NCBI GenBank assembly: GCA_964635375.1 | Contig: CAZWOU010000007.1 | Span: 19,487 to 83,486 of the forward strand | Direction: 5' to 3' | Length of the DNA stretch: 64,000 nt | Source: CAZMNY01 sp964635375 | GTDB lineage: Bacteria; Planctomycetota; Planctomycetia; Pirellulales; Pirellulaceae | Part shown: positions 17,589 through 25,590 of the stretch, piece by piece | Numbering within the stretch: the first letter of the stretch is position 1 | Layout of the letters: each line of letters begins with the position of its first letter | Notes under the pieces: model-generated | The model's input: only the letters and a program-made list of their open reading frames with translations | Databases searched by the model: none | Told to the model about the DNA's origin: nothing | Made by a program: the position numbers and the translations under genes

Positions 17589-18782
17589 ATGCAACGGTTA
17601 TGGCCGCTCGCCCTGGTTGGCGTCATCTTTCTATCGCCGATCGGGCCAACCGTCTTCGCCCAAGGCCCCGCTGTCATACGCATCAAGGTCGCGGCGCCCA
17701 AACTGGCGGCGAGCAAGCTGGGCGATACTCGCCCTGTTCATTCGTTCGGGACCACTTTGCTTTGCGGACAGCCATCTGCAGACGACTTTGCGGCGGCCAA
17801 GAAAGCAGGGCTGAAGACGGTGATCTCGCTGCGACCGGTGGGCGAATCCGATTGGGATGAGACGGAAACGGTCAAAGGACTCGGACTCAACTTCTATCGC
17901 TTTGGGTTTGGTCCGCCCGATTCGCTTACGGACGAGATTTTCGATGGCGTTCGCAAAGTGCTTCGGGATAAGCAGAAGACGCCCACGATGTTGCACTGCG
18001 CGTCGGCCAAGCGAGTTGGCGCGGTGTGGCTCGTCCATCGCGTGCTCGACGATGGTGTCCCTCTCGAAGAGGCGATTGACGAAGCCCAGATGGTCGGGCT
18101 GGCGTCAAAAGGATATCTGGAGAAGGCCCATAGTTACATCAAACGGAATGTCGGCCCCAAGAGCGTGCGGCCCGGCATTAACAACAATTTTCTCAAAGCC
18201 GACCTAGACATTAAACAGTGGCTTGGGCGTTTCGAAATCGAAAGCCGGGAAGTTTTTGGCTCGCGCCGGGCCGTGCTCAAGGCGACCGGCATCCAGGCCG
18301 GCGACCGAGTGGCTGACATTGGCGCCGGTACGGGGTTCTTCTCGAGGCTGTTCGCTGAAACGGTTGGTCCGGAAGGTTGGGTCTACGCAGTCGATATCTC
18401 ACCGAGCTTTCTCAAGCACATCAACGAACAAGCTCAAGCGGACAAGCTGACGAATCTCACGACTGTACTCGCACCTCAGGATTCGATCAGCCTGGCGCCC
18501 AACTCGATCGACGTCGCATTCATCTGCGACACCTATCACCACTTTGAGTACCCGCAATTGTCGCTGGCCTCGATTCGCCGCGCACTCAAGCCGGGAGGAA
18601 CGCTGGTCATCATCGACTTCGATCGAATCCCCGGTAAGTCATCCAAGTTCATCATGGGCCATGTTCGCGCGGGCAAGAAGGAGTTTCGTCGCGAAATCGA
18701 GTCGGCTGGATTCACTTTTCTTGACGAACTCGAGGTCGATGGGCTGAAGGAGAATTACTTCCTGCGTTTCAAGAGCGACTGA
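17589..18782 (+). CDS. Exported tyrosine-phosphatase-like / methyltransferase fusion
   Basis: A 397-residue protein with a signal peptide (about 1-25). Residues ~45-185 resemble the dual-specificity phosphatase or DUF442 beta-lactamase-hydrolase-like fold: LCGQPSADDFAAAKKAGLKTVISLRP, then LHCASAKRVGA as the active-site loop. The loop reads C-A-S-A-K-R, with four residues between Cys and Arg rather than the five of the classical CX5R loop, so activity is uncertain. Residues ~225-397 are a class I methyltransferase: VADIGAGTGFFSRLF (motif I), VYAVDIS, then ALKPGGTLVIIDF. An AAGG lies about 8 bases upstream of the ATG. Its substrate is unknown. The combination in one exported chain is odd. Confidence 0.82.
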   Translation: MQRLWPLALVGVIFLSPIGPTVFAQGPAVIRIKVAAPKLAASKLGDTRPVHSFGTTLLCGQPSADDFAAAKKAGLKTVISLRPVGESDWDETETVKGLGLNFYRFGFGPPDSLTDEIFDGVRKVLRDKQKTPTMLHCASAKRVGAVWLVHRVLDDGVPLEEAIDEAQMVGLASKGYLEKAHSYIKRNVGPKSVRPGINNNFLKADLDIKQWLGRFEIESREVFGSRRAVLKATGIQAGDRVADIGAGTGFFSRLFAETVGPEGWVYAVDISPSFLKHINEQAQADKLTNLTTVLAPQDSISLAPNSIDVAFICDTYHHFEYPQLSLASIRRALKPGGTLVIIDFDRIPGKSSKFIMGHVRAGKKEFRREIESAGFTFLDELEVDGLKENYFLRFKSD

Positions 18783-18933
18783 GACGCTCGAGAGACGCTC
18801 GCTTGCGCCTTGCCACGGGTTTCTCTCCCACGAGTTTGATTCGTGTTGTCGCGGGTTCGCTTGAGTCGTTCGCCTCGTCCGTCCACCAACTCGCTCTGGA
18901 TCAGACCTAACGACGACGCCAAAGGAGACTCTC

Positions 18934-20106
18934 ATGCGAACTCTTATTGTGATCCTTGTTATCCTCGGCTGTGTTCAGGCGCATGCTGAGGAGCGAATGA
19001 TTGAGTCTCGCGTTGAATCGAGCCAAGGGACGTTCCCAACCACGATCGATCTCAATGACCAACACCATCGCCAAGTGGTCGTCGACCGCGAGCCGGGACA
19101 ATATCTCGGGCATCCCACGACCGTCCTGTTGGAAGACGGCAAGACGATCTTGTGCGTTTATCCCAAGGGCCATGGGCGCGGTCCGATCGTTTACAAACGC
19201 AGTGGCGATGGCGGCCTGACTTGGAGCGACCGGTTACCTACTCCGCCGACATGGGCGACTTCAAAGGAAGTGCCAACTCTCCACCGCGTGATTGGGCCAG
19301 ACGGAAAGAAACGACTCATTATGTGGTCCGGCCTTTATCCGGCTCGGCTTGCGGTGAGCGAGGACGATGGGGCGAATTGGGGCGAGCTGAAGTCTGTCGG
19401 CGACTGGGGCGGAATTGTCGTGATGGGCTTTGTGGAGCCATTGAAGACGGGAAAGGGCCACTACCTGGCGATGTTCCACGACGACGGCCGGTTCTTTAAG
19501 AGCGGCGGTGAACGCGATCGGTCCTTCAAGCTCTTCAAGACATTCTCAAAAGATGGCGGGCTGACCTGGTCGTACCCCCAGATTGTTTACCAATCGTCCG
19601 ACGTGCACCTCTGCGAACCTGGTTGCATTCGTTCTCCAGACGGCAGAAGCATGGCGGTCTTGCTGCGAGAGAATTCGCGACGGAAGAACTCTCATGTGAT
19701 TCTCTCCCATGATGAGGGAGCGACTTGGAGCAAGCCTCGCGAAACGTCGCTGGCCCTGACGGGCGATCGGCACACCGGGAAATATGGTCCGGATGGTCGA
19801 TTGTTCATCAGCTTTCGCTGCCGGTCGCCGAGGCAAGCGGCCAAAGGGCGGCCCTTCGAGGGCGATTGGGTCGGTTGGGTTGGCGCCTGGGACGACATTC
19901 GCAACGGTGGCGACGGGCAGTATTCCGTTCGGCTGAAGGACAACACGAAAGGCTACGACACGACCTACCCTGGAGTGGAAGTCTTGCCGGATGGTACGTT
20001 CGTGGCCACGACGTATGGCCACTGGACCAAGGGGCAAGCGCCGTACATCATGAGTGTCCGATTCAAGTTGGACGAGCTCGACGCAATTGCCAAGGCGAAG
20101 GAGTAG
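18934..20106 (+). CDS. Secreted sialidase-like (BNR/Asp-box) protein
   Basis: A 390-residue protein with a clear signal peptide (MRTLIVILVILGCVQAHAE). Four Asp-box motifs mark a six-bladed sialidase-type propeller: SGDGGLTWSD, SEDDGANWGE, SKDGGLTWSY and SHDEGATWSKP. Such proteins cleave terminal sialic acids or other glycans, or act as non-catalytic exo-glycosidase relatives. An arginine triad is plausible but cannot be assigned by eye. AAAGGAG lies 7 bases before the ATG, a good ribosome binding site. It stands alone on the plus strand between the methyltransferase fusion and the two-component genes. Confidence 0.85.
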   Translation: MRTLIVILVILGCVQAHAEERMIESRVESSQGTFPTTIDLNDQHHRQVVVDREPGQYLGHPTTVLLEDGKTILCVYPKGHGRGPIVYKRSGDGGLTWSDRLPTPPTWATSKEVPTLHRVIGPDGKKRLIMWSGLYPARLAVSEDDGANWGELKSVGDWGGIVVMGFVEPLKTGKGHYLAMFHDDGRFFKSGGERDRSFKLFKTFSKDGGLTWSYPQIVYQSSDVHLCEPGCIRSPDGRSMAVLLRENSRRKNSHVILSHDEGATWSKPRETSLALTGDRHTGKYGPDGRLFISFRCRSPRQAAKGRPFEGDWVGWVGAWDDIRNGGDGQYSVRLKDNTKGYDTTYPGVEVLPDGTFVATTYGHWTKGQAPYIMSVRFKLDELDAIAKAKE

Positions 20107-20278
20107 CGAGTAGCGAGTTGGTCAGGTGGCGGAAACGTCCGTTGTTCGTCCACGTCGCTCGCCGGGCCTCGCAACGAGTTTCTCTCGACAGGTTGATGAT
20201 CGCAGCGACCATATGTTTTCATGCACCCTTGTCGAGTTCGCCCTGCGCACTGAGGCAGCCCGTTTTCGTGATGTAAAG

Positions 20279-20692
20279 ATGAATGCCATGGATGAACAAG
20301 TAATCCGCGTGTTGTTGATAGTAGACGAACCAGACGACTCGCTGCTGATTCGTGAGTTGCTCGATGACTCGCACGCTGTGTTTCAGGTCGAGTGCGTTGA
20401 CCGGCTGGCCCCTGGCATGGAATTGCTGGCCCAAGCTGGAAATGAGATCGATGTGGTCCTATTGGATCTCACTCTGCCGGACGCGGACGGCAGGGAGACC
20501 TTTGAAGCCATGGAGGCGGCCCAAGTTTCGACTCCGGTCGTTGTCATGGCCGGGCAGGATGACCAATCCCAAGGCGTTCTGGCAATGCGGCGGGGCGCCC
20601 AGGATTTCCTCGTCAAAGGTCAGGTCGACAGCCGCCTCTTGTCGAGGTCTCTGCAGTATGCGATTGAACGGAAACGGCTTGAATCGGCTTGA
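20279..20692 (+). CDS. Response regulator receiver domain, split from its kinase
   Basis: A 137-residue receiver domain: VLLIVDEPDD at the first strand, LLDLTLPDADG with the phospho-acceptor Asp63, and FLVKG with the conserved Lys. The usual Thr/Ser switch residue appears as Ala in VVVMAG, so signalling may be weakened. The sequence ends YAIERKRLESA then TGA, exactly where a linker to a PAS-kinase is expected. The ATG at 20279 is chosen because the homologous domain begins there; an upstream extension to 20126 is not protein-like. The stop is caused by a 10-bp tandem duplication, so ancestrally this was probably the N-terminus of a hybrid kinase. Confidence 0.75.
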   Translation: MNAMDEQVIRVLLIVDEPDDSLLIRELLDDSHAVFQVECVDRLAPGMELLAQAGNEIDVVLLDLTLPDADGRETFEAMEAAQVSTPVVVMAGQDDQSQGVLAMRRGAQDFLVKGQVDSRLLSRSLQYAIERKRLESA

Positions 20693-21731
20693 ATCGGCGC
20701 TCCGCGAAAGCGAGGAGCAACACCGTGATCTCTTGGAGAACGCCCACGATCTGATCCAAAGCGTGACTCCCGACGGTCGCTTTGCGTATGTGAATCGGGC
20801 GTGGCGAGAGATGCTCGGCTACAGCGAGGAGGACGTGAAGAACCTCTCGCTGTTCGACATTCTTCATGCGGATTGTCAAATGCACTGTCGCGACGTTTTT
20901 CAACATGTGCTCGCGGGCGAGGATGTGCATAACATCGAGGCGACGCGAGCGATCTTCCGAGATGTCACGGAACGAAGACGGTCGGAGCGACGCATTCAGC
21001 AACTCAATGAGGATCTAGAACGGCGAGTGGAGGAGAGGACAAGACAACTCGCCGCGGCGAACGCGGAACTTGAGGCGTTCAGTTACTCGGTTTGCCATGA
21101 CTTGCGAGCTCCGTTGAACACGATTGACGGATTTAGCTTGGAAGTCTTGAATGGCTACGGCGATCTGCTCGACGAACAGGGCAAGCACTTTCTCAGCCGC
21201 GTGCGCTACAACGTCCAGCAGATGGGACGCCTGATCGACGCCTTGCTCAGTCTCTCTCGCGTTGCCGGCGTGGAATTGCACAAACATCCGGTTGACCTCA
21301 GTGTCTCGTGTCGCGAGATTCTTGGCGAGTTGAGAATTCAGAATCCGCAGCATGCCATCGAGTCGTCGCTTCAGGACGACGTCGTTGTCCATGGCGACTC
21401 GGTGTTGTTGCAGGTTGTCATGCAAAACTTGTTGTCCAATGCTTGGAAGTACTCCAAGAACCGAGACCATCCCAAGCTTGAGTTCGCAAGCGAGGAAATC
21501 GACGGCGAGCAGATCGTCTTCATTCGCGACAACGGCACGGGGTTCGATATGGCCTACGCGGACAAGCTGTTCGATCCGTTTCAGCGGCAGCACTCACAAA
21601 GCGAATTCGATGGAATTGGCATTGGGCTGGCGACGGTTCAGAGAATCATTCACCGGCATGGCGGTCGTGTTTGGGCCCATGGTGAAGTTGATCAGGGCGC
21701 AACGTTCTTTTTCACGCTTCCCAGAAACTGA
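20658..21731 (+). CDS. PAS-histidine kinase, possibly disrupted
   Basis: The kinase half lies in the +1 frame relative to the receiver. A PAS-like segment (ESEEQHRDLLENAHDLIQSV, YVNRAWREMLGYS) leads into a coiled coil and the phospho-acceptor HisKA motif SYSVCHDLRAPLN. The ATPase domain follows: NLLSNAWKYS (N box), DNGTGFD (G1) and GIGIGLATVQRII. The catalytic modules look intact. An in-frame ATG at 20658, inside the receiver gene, could restart translation, with GAGG about 10 bases upstream. The frame is open further upstream to 20352, but that part only shadows the receiver. The PAS domain appears to lack ~27 residues between its middle strand and the FRDVTER exit motif, compared with related kinases as I remember them. 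Confidence 0.7.
   Translation: MRLNGNGLNRLESALRESEEQHRDLLENAHDLIQSVTPDGRFAYVNRAWREMLGYSEEDVKNLSLFDILHADCQMHCRDVFQHVLAGEDVHNIEATRAIFRDVTERRRSERRIQQLNEDLERRVEERTRQLAAANAELEAFSYSVCHDLRAPLNTIDGFSLEVLNGYGDLLDEQGKHFLSRVRYNVQQMGRLIDALLSLSRVAGVELHKHPVDLSVSCREILGELRIQNPQHAIESSLQDDVVVHGDSVLLQVVMQNLLSNAWKYSKNRDHPKLEFASEEIDGEQIVFIRDNGTGFDMAYADKLFDPFQRQHSQSEFDGIGIGLATVQRIIHRHGGRVWAHGEVDQGATFFFTLPRN
20675..20697 (+). repeat. 10-bp tandem duplication splitting receiver and kinase
   Basis: The decamer CTTGAATCGG occurs twice in tandem (20678-20687 and 20688-20697) and is preceded by CGG, giving a 23-base tract with period 10. Removing one copy restores a continuous frame, KRLESALRESEE, joining receiver to kinase. 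This fits slipped-strand duplication or an assembly artefact. Confidence 0.9.
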
Positions 21732-21769
21732 TGCCTGTTGCGCTGACGCAGGTGGAAAGATGGACAGCA

Positions 21770-22693
21770 TCAGAAGGTCTTAAAGTCGCTTGCTTGACAG
21801 ACGGCGCCGTCATCGAAAGCGATTTGCATTTCAGGGTGCCTGAGGGCCGCCAGGCGATATGCGAATCCGACCGCCTTGCCGGCTAGGCGCTCCGTCCATC
21901 GTTTCCCCACGCCAAAGTCGACGCAAAAAGCCGTCGCGCTGCCGCGCTGCTGGTCCTCTGGGATAGAGTAGTGGCCGAAAACGCAAAACGCCGCGTCACT
22001 ATACTCAGGCCACCAAACAACTCGCTTTTCATTGCGTATCTTGCCGCCCGAATCGACTGGACTCTGCGTCCGTTGCTCCGGACCCGAGGTGAGCAGTTTG
22101 ACTGGACTGTGATTCTGTTGCCGCAAACCTTGGTCGACCGGGTCGAGTTCGGCGTAGCCGCGTTCGCTCTCGACCTGCTCCTCGCACCGAGCGAAGAAGT
22201 CAGTCGTGTTGTTCGCCTGTCTCGCTCTCTCAATCATCTCGTCATTCCAGCACGCGTGGACGACTCGAACGTCGTCTCGTGCCAGGGCGAGAGGCAGAGT
22301 GGTGAAGAACTGTAGAACGCGAAAGCGAATGTCGTCATCGGCCAGTCGCTGCGGTACGGGGCGCCCATCCGCCGCCAGAAACTCCTCGCCGAAGAACCAC
22401 TTGTTTTCGAGCTTGCTGTGGCCGAGCAGTATATTTAGGTCATGGTTGCCCAGCACGCATTGGCCGCGGCCGGCGTCGACGAGCGAGCTGACCAAATCGA
22501 CCACTGCCGGGCTATCGGGACCACGGTCTGTCAGGTCTCCCACGAAAACGAGCTGGCGTCCCTCGCGGTGTTTTCCGTCGGCGGCATATCCGAGCCCGGA
22601 CATGAGCGAGCGCAATGCGTCGATTTCTCCGTGCACGTCGCCGACGATGTCGAGGGGTCCGGCAACCAGTTCTTGAACGAGCGGTGCGGTCAT
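21770..22693 (-). CDS. ApaH/PrpE-like metallophosphoesterase (Ser/Thr phosphatase family)
   Basis: A 307-residue cytoplasmic phosphoesterase of the PPP superfamily. Near the N-terminus are GDVHGE, GDLTDRGPDS and LGNHDLNILLG, the classical metal-binding set of Ser/Thr phosphatases and diadenosine tetraphosphatases such as PrpE and ApaH. FGHYS in the C-terminal third supplies the later His. Likely substrates are Np4N nucleotides or phosphoproteins; sequence alone does not decide. No signal peptide is present. It converges with the kinase gene, 38 bases apart, and is divergent from the signal peptidase gene with 256 bases between. Confidence 0.87.
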   Translation of the reverse strand: MTAPLVQELVAGPLDIVGDVHGEIDALRSLMSGLGYAADGKHREGRQLVFVGDLTDRGPDSPAVVDLVSSLVDAGRGQCVLGNHDLNILLGHSKLENKWFFGEEFLAADGRPVPQRLADDDIRFRVLQFFTTLPLALARDDVRVVHACWNDEMIERARQANNTTDFFARCEEQVESERGYAELDPVDQGLRQQNHSPVKLLTSGPEQRTQSPVDSGGKIRNEKRVVWWPEYSDAAFCVFGHYSIPEDQQRGSATAFCVDFGVGKRWTERLAGKAVGFAYRLAALRHPEMQIAFDDGAVCQASDFKTF

Positions 22694-22949
22694 TGTTTGA
22701 CTTGTAACGGTGTTGGCCGAAAGTGTCGACGGGGCTAGCGATTGCAGTTTCAGGGCTTCATCGCATCAGTATAGAACATCGTCGTGACCAGGCTGTCAAG
22801 ACAGCATGAAACAGCCGCCCTGGGGGCACGGTTTCTTGTTCGAGGGGAAGTTCACTACAATGTCGACATCGGTTTCGGCTTGGTTTTCGCCAAACCACCT
22901 CCGTGACTCGCTGTCCTGATTCGTTAGTTCGCAAACCCGCCGGCGCCCA

Positions 22950-23879
22950 ATGATTTCGACCATCACTTTTGTTGCAATCTTTGTCAGCCTATTAGTCGCC
23001 GCGGCCGTCTCGTGGGCGTTGTTCCTCAAGATCGGACTCGCATGGGCGGGGGTTCCGGACGTCACGACTCGGCGCGTCGTCGTAACAACCGGCACTGTGT
23101 TCGTTCTACTCATCACCGTAGACATCTTGTGTCTTTTTGCCACGCCGTCGACTACGGCACAGCTCATGTTCCTCGGGCTGGTACAGGTTGCCCTGGCGGC
23201 GACCATCCCCTGTGTAGTGATCGTCTTCTTCTTCAAAGCTTCGTTTCTGCGCGCGGTACAGGCGTGGCTGCCGACCTTGCTGGCATCATTCGGGATTGGC
23301 GCGTTTGCCGTACTTGTGGTGCGCCCTTTCCTTTACGAAGCATTCATCGTCCCCACGAACTCAATGGCTCCGACGTTGGTCGGAATACACTGGCAGGACC
23401 TGTGTCCGGAATGCGGTCAACCAAACTACGGCACCGTAGAAGACGAGCGATACGCTTTGTTGAATCCACCGCAAATGATCTGCGACAACTTCCATGTTGC
23501 CCCGGCGCCGAATGTCGAAAAGCGCGTTCACCCTGCCGACTGTTTCCTGGTTGCCAAATTTCTCGCTCCCCGGCGGTGGGATCTTGTGGCCTTTCAATAC
23601 CCGGGAGATCCTCAAGAACTTTATGCAAAACGTCTTGTTGGCCTTCCCGGTGAGAGAATTCACATCAAGGACGGATTTGTGTGGGTTAACGGCGAGAAGC
23701 AGACCCCACCTGACTCGATTCGGGGCATCGAATACTTGTCCCACTTGCCCGATTGGCCTCAGTCCGAATTGTGGGGTTCAGCAGATCGTCCTGCGCTACT
23801 TGGCGACGACGAGTACTTTGTGCTTGGCGATTTCTCCGCGCGACTCACGGGCGTGGGAGACCGGTGCACCTGGCCATAA
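22950..23879 (+). CDS. lepB: Signal peptidase I, frameshifted near the C-terminus
   Basis: A 309-codon frame encoding most of signal peptidase I. Several hydrophobic segments occupy residues 1-125. Box B with the catalytic serine is PTNSMAPTL (Ser138). The catalytic lysine is in AKRLVGLPGERI (Lys227). Between them a cysteine-containing insert (CPECG, 152-156, and Cys178, Cys198) is present, as I recall from planctomycete enzymes. Box E begins GDFSAR and then goes out of frame, giving an aberrant end (LTGVGDRCTWP). The expected ending is encoded in the next frame to 23964. The enzyme cleaves signal peptides at the outer face of the cytoplasmic membrane. No clear ribosome binding site precedes the ATG. 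Confidence 0.8.
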   Translation: MISTITFVAIFVSLLVAAAVSWALFLKIGLAWAGVPDVTTRRVVVTTGTVFVLLITVDILCLFATPSTTAQLMFLGLVQVALAATIPCVVIVFFFKASFLRAVQAWLPTLLASFGIGAFAVLVVRPFLYEAFIVPTNSMAPTLVGIHWQDLCPECGQPNYGTVEDERYALLNPPQMICDNFHVAPAPNVEKRVHPADCFLVAKFLAPRRWDLVAFQYPGDPQELYAKRLVGLPGERIHIKDGFVWVNGEKQTPPDSIRGIEYLSHLPDWPQSELWGSADRPALLGDDEYFVLGDFSARLTGVGDRCTWP

Positions 23880-23964
23880 TCCGTTCGCCGTTCCAGAATC
23901 GCATTTGACGGGTGTCATCACTCACACTTATTGGCCGCCTCACCGCTGGCGGTTGCATCGGTGA
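23842..23964 (+). pseudogene. lepB: Out-of-frame C-terminal tail of signal peptidase I
   Basis: In the frame shifted relative to the lepB body this reads DSRAWETGAPGHNPFAVPES and continues through GVITHTYWPPHRW to a TGA at 23962-23964. DSR completes box E of signal peptidase I. The junction falls at about 23841-23843, so a net loss of one base (or 4, 7 and so on) separates it from the upstream frame. Confidence 0.75.
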
Positions 23965-24062
23965 AGTCGACGTCAATTCGAACAGCCGGAAGAAGTTCAA
24001 AGTAGACAAGATAAGCACGGTTCGCGTCGCCTCGTGCTGCATTTCTTCCCCACCGTGCAAAC

Positions 24063-25556
24063 TCAACTGCGCTGTAGAATCTCCTTCACGACCCGGCATT
24101 CGCGACCGTCTGTGAGCACTTGCTCGCGGCCGTTGTAGAGGTAGGTGAGGCGCCGATGGTCGAAGCCGAATTGATGCAGGATGGTGGCTTGGAGGTCGTT
24201 GGGGGTCACGCGGTCGACGGCCGCGCGGTGCCCGAACTCATCGGTCTCGCCGAAAGCCATGCCGGCGCGAACGCCGCCTCCAGCGAGCCAGCAGCTGAAG
24301 CCTTGCCCATTGTGATCTCGGCCAGCCTGTCCCGGTTTTCCATGGTTTTCCGTGACTGGCAGTCGCCCGATCTCGCCGCCCCAATGCACGAGCGTCGAGT
24401 CGAGCAAGCCTCGCTGTTTGAGGTCCATCACAAGTGCGGCGGCCGGTTGGTCGGTTCGACCACAGGCGCTTGCCAATCCGGTCTTTATGTTGGAGTGATT
24501 GTCCCACGGTTGGCCGTTGAGAAACAGTTGCACGAAGCGGACGCCTCGCTCGACGAGCCGCCGCGCGATTAGGCACCGCGTGCCGTATTCCTTGCTTTGC
24601 TTGCGGTCGATACCGTAGAGTTCGAGGGTCGCTTTCGATTCGCCAGAGATATCGAGCGCCTCGGCGGCGGCCGTTTGCATTCTTGCGGCCAACTCGTAGC
24701 TGGCGATGCGTGCCTGCAGGTCGGCCTCACCAGGTAGCCGATCTTGGTGGTCTCGGTTGAGCTTGGCGAGAAAGGCCAAGTTCTGCTGTTGCAGTTCGCC
24801 CTTTAAGTGGGCCGGTGGTTGCAGGTTGAAGATTCGCGGTTCTTTAGGTCGCAGTACGGTGCCCTGGAACATGGGCGGAATCCAGCCGTTCGTCCAGTTG
24901 TGGACGCCGTCGACCGGGTGCCCGCCGGGATCCGTCAACACCATGTAGGCCGGAAGGTCTTGGCTCTCCGAACCCAAGGCGTAGGTCAGCCAGGCGCCGA
25001 GTGTCGGTCGGCCCAGAACGGCGGGAATGCCTCCGTGCCAGTAACGGATGGACACTTCATGGCCGTTAAAGCCGGTGTGCGTCGAGCGAATCAGACAAAT
25101 GTCGTCGACGATTTTAGCCGTGTGCGGCAACAGCTCAGACAACTCGGTGCCGCACTCTCCGTGTTTGCTGAACTTGAATGGGCTTCCAAAGAGTGTCTTC
25201 GTCGCCCGATTCACAAAGCTGAAGCCGACGTCGCCCTTGTATTCCGTTCCGCTGTACTTGCTCAGTTCGGGTTTCGGATCGGTCAGATCGACATGCGACG
25301 GACCGCCATGCATGAACAGCGAGATCATTGCCTTCGCTTGCGGTTCGTGCGGCGGCTGTTTGGGCTTGAGGTCGAACGAGAGCGGGTCGCGAGCTTCATC
25401 GGTTGGCGTGGCAAGTAGATTGTCCTTCGCCAGCAAGTAGGCCAAGGCCATGCCGCCAACGCCCATTGCGTTCTGCGTGAGGAATTCGCGTCGAGATGGT
25501 TGGAGATTCACTTGGTGACCCTTTCGCGCGGCGGTCTTGCCTGTGGCGTTGGACAT
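24063..25556 (-). CDS. DUF1501 protein, Tat-exported (pair 1)
   Basis: A 497-residue member of the DUF1501 family, related in fold to alkaline phosphatases and sulfatases. The N-terminus carries a twin-arginine signal (SRREFLTQNAMGVGGMALAY). Characteristic segments include MHGGPSHVDLTDPKPELSKY, RRLVERGVRFVQLFLNG, WGGEIGRLP and the C-terminal LHQFGFDHRRLTYLYNGRE. The function is not established; such genes almost always sit next to cytochrome-c/DUF1549/DUF1553 genes in planctomycetes. Here the partner lies 34 bases upstream on the same strand, so the two form an operon. Confidence 0.88.
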   Translation of the reverse strand: MSNATGKTAARKGHQVNLQPSRREFLTQNAMGVGGMALAYLLAKDNLLATPTDEARDPLSFDLKPKQPPHEPQAKAMISLFMHGGPSHVDLTDPKPELSKYSGTEYKGDVGFSFVNRATKTLFGSPFKFSKHGECGTELSELLPHTAKIVDDICLIRSTHTGFNGHEVSIRYWHGGIPAVLGRPTLGAWLTYALGSESQDLPAYMVLTDPGGHPVDGVHNWTNGWIPPMFQGTVLRPKEPRIFNLQPPAHLKGELQQQNLAFLAKLNRDHQDRLPGEADLQARIASYELAARMQTAAAEALDISGESKATLELYGIDRKQSKEYGTRCLIARRLVERGVRFVQLFLNGQPWDNHSNIKTGLASACGRTDQPAAALVMDLKQRGLLDSTLVHWGGEIGRLPVTENHGKPGQAGRDHNGQGFSCWLAGGGVRAGMAFGETDEFGHRAAVDRVTPNDLQATILHQFGFDHRRLTYLYNGREQVLTDGRECRVVKEILQRS

Positions 25557-25590
25557 CGGTCCAGTCGTCTGGATTCAAACTCGGTTTGTG

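Noticed and set aside
22833..22861. Possible promoter before lepB (TACAAT at 22856)
   Set aside because: The -35 position has a poor match and planctomycete promoters are not well defined.
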